Of a stretch of 50,593 nucleotides of DNA, positions 10,776-21,676 are shown in pieces. Each line of letters starts with the position of its first letter. Position 1 is the stretch's first letter. Under the pieces are notes generated by a model, which had not been told where the DNA came from, ran no database searches, and was given only the letters and a program-made list of their open reading frames with translations. Both the position numbers and the translations under genes were made by a program. Source of the DNA: Poteriospumella lacustris (Eukaryota > Sar > Chrysophyceae > Chromulinales > Dinobryaceae); the NCBI GenBank assembly GCA_008000375.1, contig SMOI01000090.1, positions 65,199 through 115,791 of the forward strand, written 5' to 3'.

Positions 10776-11557
10776 TTTTTTCCCTCTTCAACCAAGGAGA
10801 CAGTCAATAAAAACCAATAAGCACGTCACCACCGGATTGGGCCGATACGAGACAGACCAATCGGTTGTGGAGAGTCATGTTCTTCTTCTTGTTCGCAAAC
10901 GCGTCCACCGGTACGATCGGACGATCCATCTAAGTTGAGGTCGTACTAACATTACTCCCTCACAGCCATAAATATAGTATGCACTATAACAATGTTGTAC
11001 ACGAATTGTACAGCATACAGTTCATACGTTCGTTTGCTGAGACAACACTGGCTTCAATAACTAGAGGAACACGACCGCCAGCTGATCGTTCAGAATGTTG
11101 TCAATGCAGCACTAAACTGCCCTCATTTTGCACAAGCTCAACAGGGGAAGATTTTTGGCTCATTCGGTGTTATTGCCGATGATAAACCAATTTGTGCTGA
11201 GCGCTCATGGCCTGTAGATCATCTGGGAAATTGCTCAGCTGAGCATCTAGACTTGCACGCTGAGGATAGTAAGCTAGTAGATCCTTTTTCAATCTTCAGA
11301 TGAAGTATTTTTGTCATATTTACAAGAAAAACGTGCGAAGCAAAGCGACGACACGCTATGTCGGATAGCGCCGGTTACACGCCATGTCAACCAACCGTTG
11401 CCCCCACTGAACGGTGGAAAAATCAAAGTTACACATTTTCTCCGTCCCAAGCGCTCTCCTTTAATCCACTTCTTCCCTGAGGAACTCCATCGGCTCCTGT
11501 TTCGCAAGACAAACAACATATTATTTTTACAAGATAAGATAATCACCTGTATGTGCT
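10776..11557. other. Intergenic, no gene seen
   Basis: About 780 bases without a convincing frame. It contains a 14-base perfect palindrome TGCTCAGCTGAGCA at 11232-11245. It should hold the promoter of the gamma-glutamyltranspeptidase gene next to 10775 and the 3' flank of the next minus-strand gene. Confidence 0.4.
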
Positions 11558-11869
11558 CTAACCTTTAGGCCTCGACTTTCGAGACTTGACACGGCGCTCC
11601 ATGGCCAACCAATCAGGATGAATATCTTCATCTTTTATAGTGGGATCAACGTTTTGCGAAACTTCATTTACGCTGGAAACTTGTTGGCTCAGTTTGGATG
11701 CGACTTTTTGACTAAACTGACTCGCGATATGGTTGCTTGCGTCATTATTATCTCCTGATGGTGCTCCTGACGATGAGAAAAATGAAACAGAGGCTCTACC
11801 AACAGTGATCTTCGGGTTTTGGCGGACGAGACAACTTCGTGCCACGACGTGAATGCTTCTTCTCATCAT
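11558..11869 (-). CDS. Small basic protein, probably mitochondrial
   Basis: 103 residues from ATG at 11869 (a second Met follows at once). The N-terminus is rich in Arg, Ser and hydrophobic residues, free of acidic residues for about 30 positions (MMRRSIHVVARSCLV...), and ends in SFFSSSG, as in a mitochondrial presequence. The middle is Ser/Gln-rich. The C-terminus DEDIHPDWLAMERRVKSRK is the best protein-like part and ends in a basic tail. I do not recognise the family; a small mitochondrial ribosomal or assembly protein is possible but unproven. It is divergent from the LRR/coiled-coil gene starting at 12139, about 270 bases away. Confidence 0.6.
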   Translation of the reverse strand: MMRRSIHVVARSCLVRQNPKITVGRASVSFFSSSGAPSGDNNDASNHIASQFSQKVASKLSQQVSSVNEVSQNVDPTIKDEDIHPDWLAMERRVKSRKSRPKG

Positions 11870-12065
11870 TATTGTTCCCGCCAAATCTTGTTGCGTACAA
11901 CAAAGTTGATCAATGTCCTCAGAAGGAAGAATTAGTGTGAACCTTCAGCGCGTATGGCTACAAACAACAGACAAAAGAAGAGAAGAATGAAGAAGATGGC
12001 GAACGAACGTGCTGACGACGACGATTCCAGAACACCCCAAATCAGATAGATGCCTTTGGGAGATT

Positions 12066-12090
12066 GGGAGAGGCCTCTCCAGCCTCTCCC
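12066..12090. promoter_or_regulatory. GC-rich palindrome in a divergent promoter
   Basis: The 14-base palindrome GGAGAGGCCTCTCC (12067-12080) lies next to a second arm, so GGGAGAGGC (12066-12074) can also pair with GCCTCTCCC (12082-12090). It lies 49 bases before the ATG of the plus-strand gene, in the shared region between two divergent genes. A factor-binding site or a 5' UTR hairpin is possible; the function is inference. Confidence 0.35.
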
Positions 12091-12138
12091 AGCCGTGACT
12101 GGGTTATCTGTGATCATCTGGAAACTCCAAATTCAAAA

Positions 12139-15100
12139 ATGGTCGTCATCGTGCTTCGTCTTGTTGTTTTCGACCAGTTCGATGGGCCAGATACATTGTA
12201 CTTTGGCGATTTGTTTGGTTTCGAGTGTAGATTTTGTTTGACAAAAGAGAGTTCTCCTCAAACTCGAATTGTTGTGGGGCATTTCAGTACTCGTGTGGGA
12301 TCGAAGTGAAGTGTTGCAGTTGCCACTGGAGAAGTACTTGGACATGTTGGACATCACTGATGAATTTGTCCAGTCTTTGCAGGGACGATACGGCTCCTCC
12401 ATTTCAAAGTTGAACTTGTCTAACAATGGTGAGTGAATATATTGTTTGGCCTTGGCGGATACGGCCCTAATCGTGGATGCTTGAATCTGTAGGGCTACGC
12501 GATGTGCGAAATTTGCGATTGTTCGCCACATCGTTGGTGAAGCTGACGTTGAATCAAAACAACATGGTGGATATTGGGCAATTCCTTGAGTTCCCCAACC
12601 TTCGTGAATTGTATTTGCAGGAGAATCACATGTACGTTGCCTCCATCCTAGTTTTTGGTTCAAACCTGACGCGACGTTGTTGTTTCCAGCTGCGAAATAC
12701 CTCCTTCGTTTGCCTTAGCACATTTGGAAATCCTTGATTTGACGGGAAATAAAATCCAAACGACTATGCAACTCCGTCCACTGCTTCAGATGCCCAGCTT
12801 GCGGGTCTTGCATTTGACGGGGAATCCGGTCTGTGCCCGCAGCGAATATCCGCTGGAAGTGTTTCGTCTGCAGCCACGGCTGGCTCAAGTAGATGATTGG
12901 TAGGTGCTCGCTCTCTTGTTCTCCCTTTCCTATGTGGTATGTGCAGGTTTTCATCGTTGATGTGTTGGTAGGTCCCGAGAAGATGTGGTCGCGTTGGATC
13001 CGCAGCTGAAAGCACCCAACGACGGGTCGTACGACGCCCCGACGAACGCTATCGCTCCTCACCTGTCTTCGAATCCCCAATCTATGATTGCCACCTTACA
13101 GCTACAAGTACAAACTATGAATGACGCTTTCGCCTTGCAAGAGAAAGCCCTCGAAGCGAATGGGTTAGAAGCTGCGGAATACGCCTTCGGGCTTTCTGCT
13201 GTTTCGGGTGCACGGCGATCGACCGGACATCAAGCGGCGATCACGTTTCCAAGTGACACCATCTCCAATTACGCCGTCGAGAAGGAGTTGGTGACACGGT
13301 TCCCGTATTACCGTGTGCTTCAGATGTGGCGTAAGAAATCGCTGTCTCTCCTACTGCACGCACAACGCTTGCGTCAAGACCTCGCCCGGTTGTATCACGA
13401 GCAACGCATTGATCGCCATCACCATCAACAACAACACCAAGAACTGGAATGTACCGTGATGAAATGGAAAGCGCGAACACAAACCCTGGAAGAACAAGTG
13501 AAAGTGCTCACCGACCAAGTGCACCAGCTGCAGGGGCAATGCTATGCGGCGACCGCTGCTCACGAGGAGAGTACCCAACATCTGCATCATTATCAGGGCT
13601 TGTTCCAGCAGTTACAGGCATATCTGGTGCGCTTTGTACAGGGGCAATCCATGCCATGGGCCTTGCAATCGCTGCAAGACGTGTCGATGACACAGCAGGT
13701 GTCGTTACGATGCCAACGGTACGAAGAACAATTGACGCGGTTGGAAGCCCACGTGCAGTCGTTGAAGGAGCATCTGTTGTACCAACAAGTCGCGCATCGG
13801 AATGCCTTGGCGGTGGTCGAAGCGGAACGTCGGCTACAACGCATGCGATTCGGAAAACACGCGCGATCTGGCTCCCAGGCGGCGGAGTCGCCGTCACCAT
13901 CGTCGTCAGCAGTCGCGAACGCGACCGCGAACGCGACCGCGAACGCGTCTTTGTCCGACTTACAGCTATCTCCTGAGGCGGAGAGCTTGTTGAAAGCGTT
14001 GTTTCAATCGCTGGACGTGCAGGGCAACGGCTGTGTGTCGTTGAGCCTGTGGATTCAATCCTTGTTGCAGGACGAAGCGACGTATCATCGATTGTTGCGT
14101 CGATATCGACGTGACCGTGGATCGTCCGAGACGTTGGATGAGGACGACCGCCGCGTCATTCTCTCTGGATATGGTCAAATGCTGGTGACGGCGTTGGGCG
14201 GTCCATTGTTTCGACAGATGCTGCACAACTTGTTGCGGCATTTGGCGGGGTCAGCGACGACACATCGTGCGGTCCGTGCAGAGAACGACGGCGATGTCGG
14301 CGGCCGCAGTGACAGTGACAGCGACAGCGACAGCAGCAGTGACAGTAACAGTGACAACGATAGCGAGAGTGACAGCGACAGTGGCAGTGATGGCGACGAC
14401 AGCGGTGACGATGGGACCGAGGCCGAGGACAACGCCGCCGTCCCAACGGGGGTCGATGAGCAAGAAACGATCACATGGGGAGAGCTGTTGCTGCATTTGG
14501 TACCGCAGGAACCGCGTGAACGTTCGTCCTCGCCACTGACAGCGAGAGAATGGCGCGCGCTGTCGTCCCAGGGCATCTGGAAGCACTATCAGTTGGGCCT
14601 GTTGCCCTTGCAGTTGCCTCCTCCCGCCACTGCGGCGGCGGCAGACACTCCCGTGTCCATGAAGCCAGCAGGCAGCGGGAAGTCCAGCCATCCTCCGACC
14701 ACGATGGCTCCAGCGCATTGGGCCGAGGAACGACGATGGCTCACGCGGCGATTGCAGGACCAATTGCGACACGAGACACGGCTCATCGAGAATGTGAAGG
14801 CGTATTTCGAACGGGAACTCACCGTCGCCGCGTTAGCACAGCAACGATTGCAGACCCAGCTCACGACGGTACAAGAGGAAGTCCACACCTGGCAACGTCG
14901 CCATCAGGAAGCCGAACTACGTCGTCAAGAGAGTCAACGGCACTCTGAACAACAACTGCAGGCGGTGCAACAAGAGAATGCCACGTTACGTGGGAAAGTC
15001 GAACGGTTTCAAGACACCGAAACGAAGCAATACGAAGCCCTGCTGCACGAACAACAACAGAAATACCTGCGATTGGAGAAAGAACATCAACTGATCCAAC

Positions 15101-15987
15101 GCGAGGCGAGTAAGAAAGACGTGAAGCTCAAAGCCTTGGAACGGGACGTGTTGCGGTTGCAATCGACCCATACGACGGCCACGGCGGAATGGCAGACGAC
15201 ACGCGATTCTCTGCGAGAGGAACTTGCCCAGGGGAAACAAGACCAAGAGGCCCAACGGTTGCAACAGATCGTCGAACGACAAACGTGGGAAGCGGAGAAG
15301 AGTACGTTGTTGGAGAAGATCGCCGCGTTGCAACAAGAACTCTTGGACGTCCATCGTGCACCGGCACCGGCTCCACCGGCTCAGGCTCAACCACCGACCG
15401 CCTCGGCGACCGTGACGGAGCCTGCTTCAAGTGCCGAAGAGAAACCAACCTCGGTGCCTTCGTCTGCGCATGAGCCCACGTATCACCCTCGTCCGTTCGA
15501 CCAGGACGACGCCGCCTCGGTGCGGTCACGGACGATGCCCACGGCGATGTATTCATCGTCGTTGCCGCCATCGGCGTCGAAGATGGCTGAGTCAGGAACT
15601 GTCCCGGGCGGCGGCGAGGTTTCGACATGGTCCATGGCGCCGATGGACTACCATGGCCAAGGCAGCCATCCGAGCGGCAGCAGTGGGCATCAACGAGGGT
15701 ACTACGGACTGCCCCCGTCGTCGTCGCAGACGGTACATGCGACCCCATCCACCATCGCCCCGGCCGCACCCGGAGTGCATCTATTGTCCCCGCCTTCGTT
15801 CTTTCCCCACGACCTACACCCGCCGCCACACCACCACAACCAGCAGCAGCAGCAGCAACCTCCACCGCCGTCGTCCGCCTCGCAGGCCGGCAGTAGCAGT
15901 CACATGCGATCGACGTACCAAAACCACATCGCGACCTTGTTTCACCTGATGGACAACCTGTTGGAAGGGTCTTCTCCGGACCACTAA
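12139..15987 (+). CDS. LRR plus coiled-coil protein, centrosomal/basal-body type
   Basis: Five exons by my reading: 12139-12226, 12288-12428, 12493-12631, 12690-12899 and 12972-15987, giving about 1197 residues. All junctions are GT-AG and keep frame, with introns of 58-72 bases. Exons 2-4 encode short SDS22-type LRRs (KLNLSNNGL, LVKLTLNQNNM, LRELYLQENHI, LEILDLTGNKI) closed by an LRR cap (LQPRLAQVDDW). Then come coiled coil (about 230-485), an EF-hand-like loop at D541 (DVQGNGCVSLSL, with Leu where the -Z Glu is usual), an Asp/Ser run (about 635-680), more coiled coil (about 780-990) and a Pro/Ser/His/Gln-rich tail. N-terminal LRRs followed by long coiled coils resemble LRRCC1/VFL1-like basal-body proteins; that assignment is tentative. 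The ATG has AAAA before it and G after it. Confidence 0.75.
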
Positions 15988-16113
15988 CTACCTCTGACCC
16001 GCTGAGACAAGCGCTTCAAGGCAGACCCGCCGTTTGTACATACAGTATACAGTATGCAATACAAATAATTACTATGCGATTCGATACAACGACTACACCG
16101 ACCCGCCGGCCTC

Positions 16114-17337
16114 TTACACCAGCCGCCAATGGCAAATGAACTGCACATTGATCGCCCCGGAGGCCGCATCTCGAATGACGCCGACACTGCGGCTGCTCAC
16201 CTGTTGGGCACCATTCCGCACAGACAAGGTACTCGCTTCGGCGTCGTCCCAGACCTCCACGGTCAGTTTCCCTTTGTTGGCGGACAAATACCGCACTTCC
16301 ATGCTGTCGATGATCATTGGCGGCATGGCTACTGGTGGTTCCTGCGGATACTGGGTATTCCATTGACGTTGTCGGGCAGTGAGACAGGCCCGTTCAATCA
16401 CACTGCCGACCGCGCCCCCGTGCATTAACCCCACGTAATTCTTCGTTTCTTTGGTCACTTCGGTCGCGTAGACGTATTTGACCACGTTGGAACCCTTCGC
16501 TGTGTTGGTGTTATCTGCGCCCTCTTGTGGTGCAATAGGCGCTGCTGTGTTAGTTGTTGTGGCTGTCGGTGTCAACGAGAACAAATCCCAAACGCTGCCC
16601 AGTGCTTTCGTCAACGACGCGGGTCGATGGGTCGTGAGCAGCAACGACTTCGCTTCGTCGGGGGCGACTTGGCGTTCGGGAAACAAATAATCGATGGCGG
16701 TGGTATACCGTTGTGGACCCGCATACTTTTGGAACAGCCACAATCCCAGGGGAAAGAAAGGTTTGGACAGGATGGTTTCCCAGAGGAATCCAGTGGGAAG
16801 GAACTTGTTGTGGGTCCCACGGGCTAAGACACGACCGTCCACCCGATCGACGAATTCGACCGTTAAAAAACCAACGTACCGTCCTATTTTATCGATTTTG
16901 CAGAGTACATCGACTTCGGATAAGGCTGTCATACGCGAGGGATGAATCAAATCCGCAGACAGGGACAACGATACGCCCGTGCGATGGGTTCGATCACCAG
17001 CCATGCACGCGAAAGAGGACAGATCATCCAAGATGGCCAAACAAGCGGAGGTGGTCAGATAATTCGGTGGAAAAGATTCTGGATCTTTGGCCGTGGTGGT
17101 GGTGGTGGCGGTGGCAGACGCAGTATCAACCGAGGAGACGTTCTCACTGTCGTGATCCACTTTCCGTTGACAGAGCATCGGTGGGATCATATAGTGGAAC
17201 CTCGTTTCTGTTTGTGTTGCTTGAAATCCCAACACACTGGAGGCTAGATATTTGCCAAACGTCTTGTGAATAGATTCACGCAAACCAAAGACGACCAAGG
17301 AATGCTTGGCCGAACTCAGGACTTTTTTCGTGGTCAT
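16114..17337 (-). CDS. Double-hotdog acyl-CoA thioesterase-like protein
   Basis: 407 residues, intronless. There are two hotdog-like halves. The first is about residues 90-190 (TSACLAILDDLSSFA ... VDVLCKIDKIGRYVGFLTVEF). The second is about residues 290-405 and carries the PaaI/THEM-type motif MHGGAVGSVIERA, His306-Gly-Gly with Glu315 where family members usually have the catalytic Asp. Between them lies a low-complexity Thr/Ala linker. By family it should hydrolyse acyl-CoA thioesters; the substrate is unknown. The N-terminus is mildly basic without a clear presequence. It is head-to-head with a paralogue at 17461 and converges with the coiled-coil gene (126 bases between stops). Confidence 0.8.
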   Translation of the reverse strand: MTTKKVLSSAKHSLVVFGLRESIHKTFGKYLASSVLGFQATQTETRFHYMIPPMLCQRKVDHDSENVSSVDTASATATTTTTAKDPESFPPNYLTTSACLAILDDLSSFACMAGDRTHRTGVSLSLSADLIHPSRMTALSEVDVLCKIDKIGRYVGFLTVEFVDRVDGRVLARGTHNKFLPTGFLWETILSKPFFPLGLWLFQKYAGPQRYTTAIDYLFPERQVAPDEAKSLLLTTHRPASLTKALGSVWDLFSLTPTATTTNTAAPIAPQEGADNTNTAKGSNVVKYVYATEVTKETKNYVGLMHGGAVGSVIERACLTARQRQWNTQYPQEPPVAMPPMIIDSMEVRYLSANKGKLTVEVWDDAEASTLSVRNGAQQVSSRSVGVIRDAASGAINVQFICHWRLV

Positions 17338-17460
17338 GATGCTGGCCGTTGACGATGGATTCTGTTGACCAATTAATCTTTCAGACGGACAACACTCCTC
17401 AACGCATACCTTTCACGACACGATTCAATACTGGCTAATGCAAGATCTTGCACATACTAA
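17338..17460. promoter_or_regulatory. Bidirectional promoter region of the hotdog gene pair
   Basis: Only 123 bases separate the two divergent ATGs (17337 minus, 17461 plus), or about 300 if the plus-strand gene starts at 17641. Both genes encode the same fold, so shared control is likely. No named motif is visible. Confidence 0.45.
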
Positions 17461-19055
17461 ATGACTGAGAGCCACTATCGAAGAGATGAATCACCCACCT
17501 CGCACACGACGACGACGGGAACCGACGAAGGACAAACACACGCTGAACTCGGAGTGATCCTCAGAGACGCCTCTCTGACAACTCGAAGGGGGTGCGCAAC
17601 AGAAGTGACTGGGCATGACGATGACGACGACGGTGGTGTGATGAGCAAGTCGCAACGGGAACAACATCGTCGACTGGGATCGATCGTTGCAAGCGAGATA
17701 TGTAGGTGTATCACAGCCAAAGGAGGTGAACGTGGTCCAGTTCAGGTATTGAGAACATTCATCTATTCAAGGGATTGACGTGATCAACCCGTTCTATCGA
17801 AACGTCAGGCGTTGTTTGCGGCCCGTTGAATCAGCCATGCGCGCAGCCGTCGATGGGACATTACGTGTCATCAACAAAGCCTTACCGAAGTCATTGGCTG
17901 CCATTGCTATCCGAGAAGACTTTCAGCGAACCTACGCCAAATTCTTGCTTCCATGCATCACTGCATTGAACTTAGACAAGCGAGGAGTTGATCGCATCGA
18001 GCTTCTGGCACCCCCGTCCTTGTGTCGCCACAAAGATGGCAATTCAGGAAACGATGGCCGCAGCTCATATTTAGCCACGTCGTCGTTGTTGGCATTGTAT
18101 GATGAAATGGATGCGCATGCGTTTTTATCCCGCGACAGGACCGGTCGAGGGGGTGTCTCCGTCGAACTCACGTTCGATTTATACGAAGAGATTCAACCGT
18201 GGACACGGCTGATTCTGGAGTTGAAAACCGAGAAAATTGGCAAGTTTATGGGCTTTTCTACGGTCGAGGTAAAAGACAGTCGCACAGGAAACGTGGTCGC
18301 GCGTGGGCAGCACACCAAGTTTCTGCATCACGGTTGGTGGTGGAACATCATGCACGGCCCGGTCTTGGGCCCCATTCTCTACGATTTTTACTATCAATTT
18401 CGATATCATAAGTTTACTACCCCCTTGGATGGATTGCTGCGTGGCCGTGCAGATCCAGAGGCTACCGATGCCTTCGTACGACAATACCCAATCTTCCAAA
18501 CGAACGAGGAAATCTTTCATTCGAATTTTTCCTCGTTCCATTTACGGAGCAATGTCTATACCTACGAGACCGAAGATGCGGACATTGGTGACAAGGTCTT
18601 GTCCCACGTGTATTCACTGAATATCCTTCCCCAAACGAAGAACTATTTGGGTGTCATGCATGGCGGCGGTGTCGCGGCGGCCATTGAACAAGCTTGTTAC
18701 CTCTTCAAGTTCCACGGACAAGAAAACGCCAAGAACCGCAGTCATTTACGCCTCGCACGCATGCATATCAAGTACATGAATGCGACAAGGGTAAGCAGTT
18801 GATGTGACCTGTCGATTGTCGATTGTACCTGTGGTGGAAGACGATGACGATAACTGTTTTTTTTTTTTTTTTGTTTTGTGTTGCCCACAGAACGATGTGT
18901 TCGTTGAAACACATGACGACAAGTTGTCGCCGAAGATTACCCTGCCCGATGGGACGACCGTGTTCAGTAAAACGAAAGGAACCGTGGTTGATCGCAAAAC
19001 CGGGAGTGATAACGTGTATTTCAGCTGTACGTGGGTGCCCACCACGAGTGCGTAG
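17461..19055 (+). CDS. Hotdog-fold thioesterase-like paralogue
   Basis: Three exons by my reading: 17461-17701, 17772-18790 and 18891-19055. The second intron (GTAAGC...CCACAG, 100 bases, with a run of 16 T) is clear. The first (17702-17771, GTAGGT...CAAG) is inferred because the main frame has no good ATG after its upstream stop at 17750-17752; joining gives ...ASEIWIDVINPFY in frame. The product is 474 residues from ATG 17461, or 414 from ATG 17641, which may be the true start. Like its neighbour it has two hotdog halves. The second has MHGGGVAAAIEQA, again Glu at the catalytic Asp position, and both halves share blocks such as EKIGKFMGFSTVEV, KNYLGVMHGG and TKFL. This is an old tandem inverted duplication. 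Substrate unknown. Confidence 0.78.
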
Positions 19056-19528
19056 TCGGTGGTGACGAGAGCGTCGGGAGGGGGCCACCGCATTTTTTAT
19101 ATCACCGTCGGTTGTAACTAACGCGCATTGGCCCTTTCACGTGTTGTGCACACTGATGGATTGTTGTCGTAGGAGAGTTCTATACGTGTGTGGTCGTTAC
19201 ACTGTTGAATCGCACTGTGTGCGTACTTACGAGAGATGCTGAGGGTGAGGGGTAAGGAGGGAGATGGCCACCTCGTTGAAAGGAAAACAAACGAAAAAAA
19301 GAAAAGAAGAAGAGACTCCAAATGGCTACTCCGCCGTGGCAACGCCGTGACAATGGTGGGAGAAAGCTGGGAAGAAAGACGGTGGTAGCAACGCTGTGTG
19401 GCAACATCGACGGTGCAATAAACGACGCACCATAGATGCCGCAAAACAGACACACCCCCCGCCGTCTGTCCCCACCACGTACACTCATTTAATCAAATCA
19501 CCGACCGATACGTTGGCTGACCACATCA
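19056..19528. other. Convergent intergenic region, no gene seen
   Basis: About 470 bases between two convergent stops. It contains an A/G-rich tract near 19285-19315. It should hold both 3' ends. No credible frame is present. Confidence 0.4.
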
Positions 19529-21052
19529 TTACAGAGGCACATCCGCCCAGACGGTGGCCAACTGATAGCAACCGGAGACACCGTGCTGTTGAATACAGGC
19601 CAAGATCTCTTCGGAGTTGTCGAACTGATCCGCTTGCGCCAACGGGAAGTAATACACCCGGAAACGTCCCTCCGTCGTATCCACGACCGGAATACCAAAG
19701 GCACCACCGCATTGGGCATCCGACATTCCCTGTGCACCGACCATGAAGCCAATGTCCTTCTGGGTAATCAAATTGCAATGCTTGTGGCCCATGAAGTAAC
19801 GAATCTTCTCGGCAATCGGCTGACACGAAGGTTCTTTGATCATTTCTTGGTAGAAATTCGGCACGGTCGCATCGGCATCGGCACCATCACCGAGGTTGTT
19901 CCAATGGCCCAACAAGAAAACACTGTCCGCTTGACTGGAGACCGCATAATCACAGGCTTCACGCACATAATCGGTCATCGTCGCATAACGATGGGCACCG
20001 GAGAAGCCAATGAACACGACGTTTCCGACCTTGTTGTAGAAGAAATAGTTCGACGCCGGTGGCAGATTCTCCGCATTGGTCGATTGGGCATCTGGGTTGT
20101 TGACAAAATCATACGGGGCGGCAGTAGGGGAGGCCACGGACGCGATCACATCTTGGCCGTAGAATTGCATGAACCCATTACCCAACTGATCCTTCGACGT
20201 ATACAAACGAGGGGATCCATGGACCCAGAAATCATGGTTACCAGGTACCGTGGAGAAAAACCCACTCTTCGTGGCCGAGGACAACTCCGCAAACCAGGTA
20301 GACGTCGCGAATCCATCTTGGTCGTAAAAGTTATCCCCCAGAATCTGCCAATACGACACATCGTCATGGGCAAAGGCCGCATTCAAAAACGACGTATGGA
20401 CTTTCTTCGTATGGAACTTGCTTTTGTACAAACAAGTAATCCATTCTGATTGGAAACAAGGATCCGCGAGAATGATACCACGCACACCTTCGTTTTCTTT
20501 GGGCAAACGAATGTTATACGCTTGTCCACCGATGGTGAGGGTCGTGGTGGCACCGGGAGTCACGGAGACGATGCCCGTCGACAGAACCTTGTCGGTCCAA
20601 CGGTATTGGAATGGTTGTTGATACGTGAACATATCATTGGCATAGGTCGCATTGCTGATCACGGACACGCGGACTTTGTCGTAGCCACGTTTGCCCAAGG
20701 CACGAGTGATGCGCACATCGGTGACACCCAACGAGGCAGCAATGGCAGCAGTTAATTCGGCATCTTCCGCGGGGCATTTTTGCATGCGACGGCAGTAATT
20801 ACGAGAGCTCAACCCCAAACTGGTGTCCACTGCATCCGGGAAATTCAATTCGCTGCAAATCTCCGGAGTAAACATCGACAAACAGGCAGAAGACAGACTC
20901 ACTTTCTCCGCCAAATGCTTATCCACCGTTGACAAACAGAGAGAGCATTGATAAGAAGGCACAAAATCTTTCTCATCGATTTCTGCCTGGACCCAACTGA
21001 CCATTACCACGGCCATGACCACCACCAACATCATCCACGAATAACCCATCAT
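19529..21052 (-). CDS. Secreted saposin-like/metallophosphatase protein
   Basis: 507 residues, intronless, with a signal peptide (hydrophobic to about residue 23, ending WVQA). The next part has six Cys in a saposin-B-like pattern (CxxC near residue 36, then single Cys to about 93). A calcineurin-like phosphoesterase domain follows with Asp in ILADPCF, LGDNFYDQ (Asp240), GNHDFW (Asn272, His273, Asp274), GHWNN (His383) and GHKHCN (His423, His425), so all metal-ligand positions are visible. The order SapB then metallophosphatase is the same as in acid sphingomyelinase, but overall resemblance is not enough to claim that substrate. It should act in the lumen or outside the cell as a metal-dependent phosphoesterase. 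Confidence 0.85.
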   Translation of the reverse strand: MMGYSWMMLVVVMAVVMVSWVQAEIDEKDFVPSYQCSLCLSTVDKHLAEKVSLSSACLSMFTPEICSELNFPDAVDTSLGLSSRNYCRRMQKCPAEDAELTAAIAASLGVTDVRITRALGKRGYDKVRVSVISNATYANDMFTYQQPFQYRWTDKVLSTGIVSVTPGATTTLTIGGQAYNIRLPKENEGVRGIILADPCFQSEWITCLYKSKFHTKKVHTSFLNAAFAHDDVSYWQILGDNFYDQDGFATSTWFAELSSATKSGFFSTVPGNHDFWVHGSPRLYTSKDQLGNGFMQFYGQDVIASVASPTAAPYDFVNNPDAQSTNAENLPPASNYFFYNKVGNVVFIGFSGAHRYATMTDYVREACDYAVSSQADSVFLLGHWNNLGDGADADATVPNFYQEMIKEPSCQPIAEKIRYFMGHKHCNLITQKDIGFMVGAQGMSDAQCGGAFGIPVVDTTEGRFRVYYFPLAQADQFDNSEEILACIQQHGVSGCYQLATVWADVPL

Positions 21053-21376
21053 CCTTATTTTTTTTTCCGTAAATGAAGAAATAAAAATTCTGAATGTGCT
21101 TGTCGAATACGCTACGTATCTGCTGGTCGAATGCGAATCTGCTCAATAGACGTAAAAAGTCAACATTCGAGTCGACATTCGAGTCGATTCGCTGCTGTAC
21201 ACGGAGCATCGTCAGTCAGCAGCGGTCACCCACACCTCTGCTGGCAGCAGTTTTGTGGGAGAGGCTCTCTGCTGAACTGCTGAAAATTGCAGGGTGTGTC
21301 GATGCGACTTTTCTCCTGGGCGAGACGGGAGGTGGCTTTACACAGATGTAAGACTCGTAGGACTTTCGGTACATGT
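21053..21376. other. Intergenic, promoter side of the phosphatase gene
   Basis: No gene seen. The word CATTCGAGTCGA occurs twice in a row near 21164-21188, and the related words GAATACG and GAATGCG occur just before it. The first bases hold a T run (about 21057-21066) close to the ATG. Confidence 0.35.
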
Positions 21377-21574
21377 GGGTCAGGTTCTCAATCACAACAT
21401 CGGCTGAACGAGGGCCGAGAATCATTACAATGTATTTCCAAAGATAAAAGCTGAAGAGCTTTATACCTGCCACCGCAGCATCTCAACTCATCTACCCCCT
21501 ACTCCTACTTCTGTATGATTCTTGTCGCAATCAACACATCACGACACTTCAATGGATTGCTTATGAATGACTCC
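21377..21574 (-). pseudogene. Relic of the 3' end of an HA-repeat gene
   Basis: Bases 21505-21574 match the last codons of the intact gene at 23734-25848, including the TAG stop: HKQ.. then LKCRDVLIA.RIIQK against HKQYLLKCRDMLIAAGIVQK. A two-base loss breaks the frame after HKQ. The 3' flank is conserved too: 21377-21395 equals 23660-23678 over 19 bases, and a further match follows (AATCATTACAATGTATTT against AACTATTACACTGTATTT). The body of this paralogue is gone; the BspA-like gene now lies where it would have been. Confidence 0.8.
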
Positions 21575-21676
21575 GACAAGTTGTTGAGTGTGGTTGAAGA
21601 CCACCCAAAATTATTAGTTGGTTGGGCCTGCGTGTCGACCGTATCCATTCATTCATTCTTTTCGATCCGTTGTTTA

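Noticed and set aside
19583-20449. 288-residue plus-strand frame
   Set aside because: Antisense to the metallophosphatase, which has all catalytic motifs; the plus frame has no recognisable feature.
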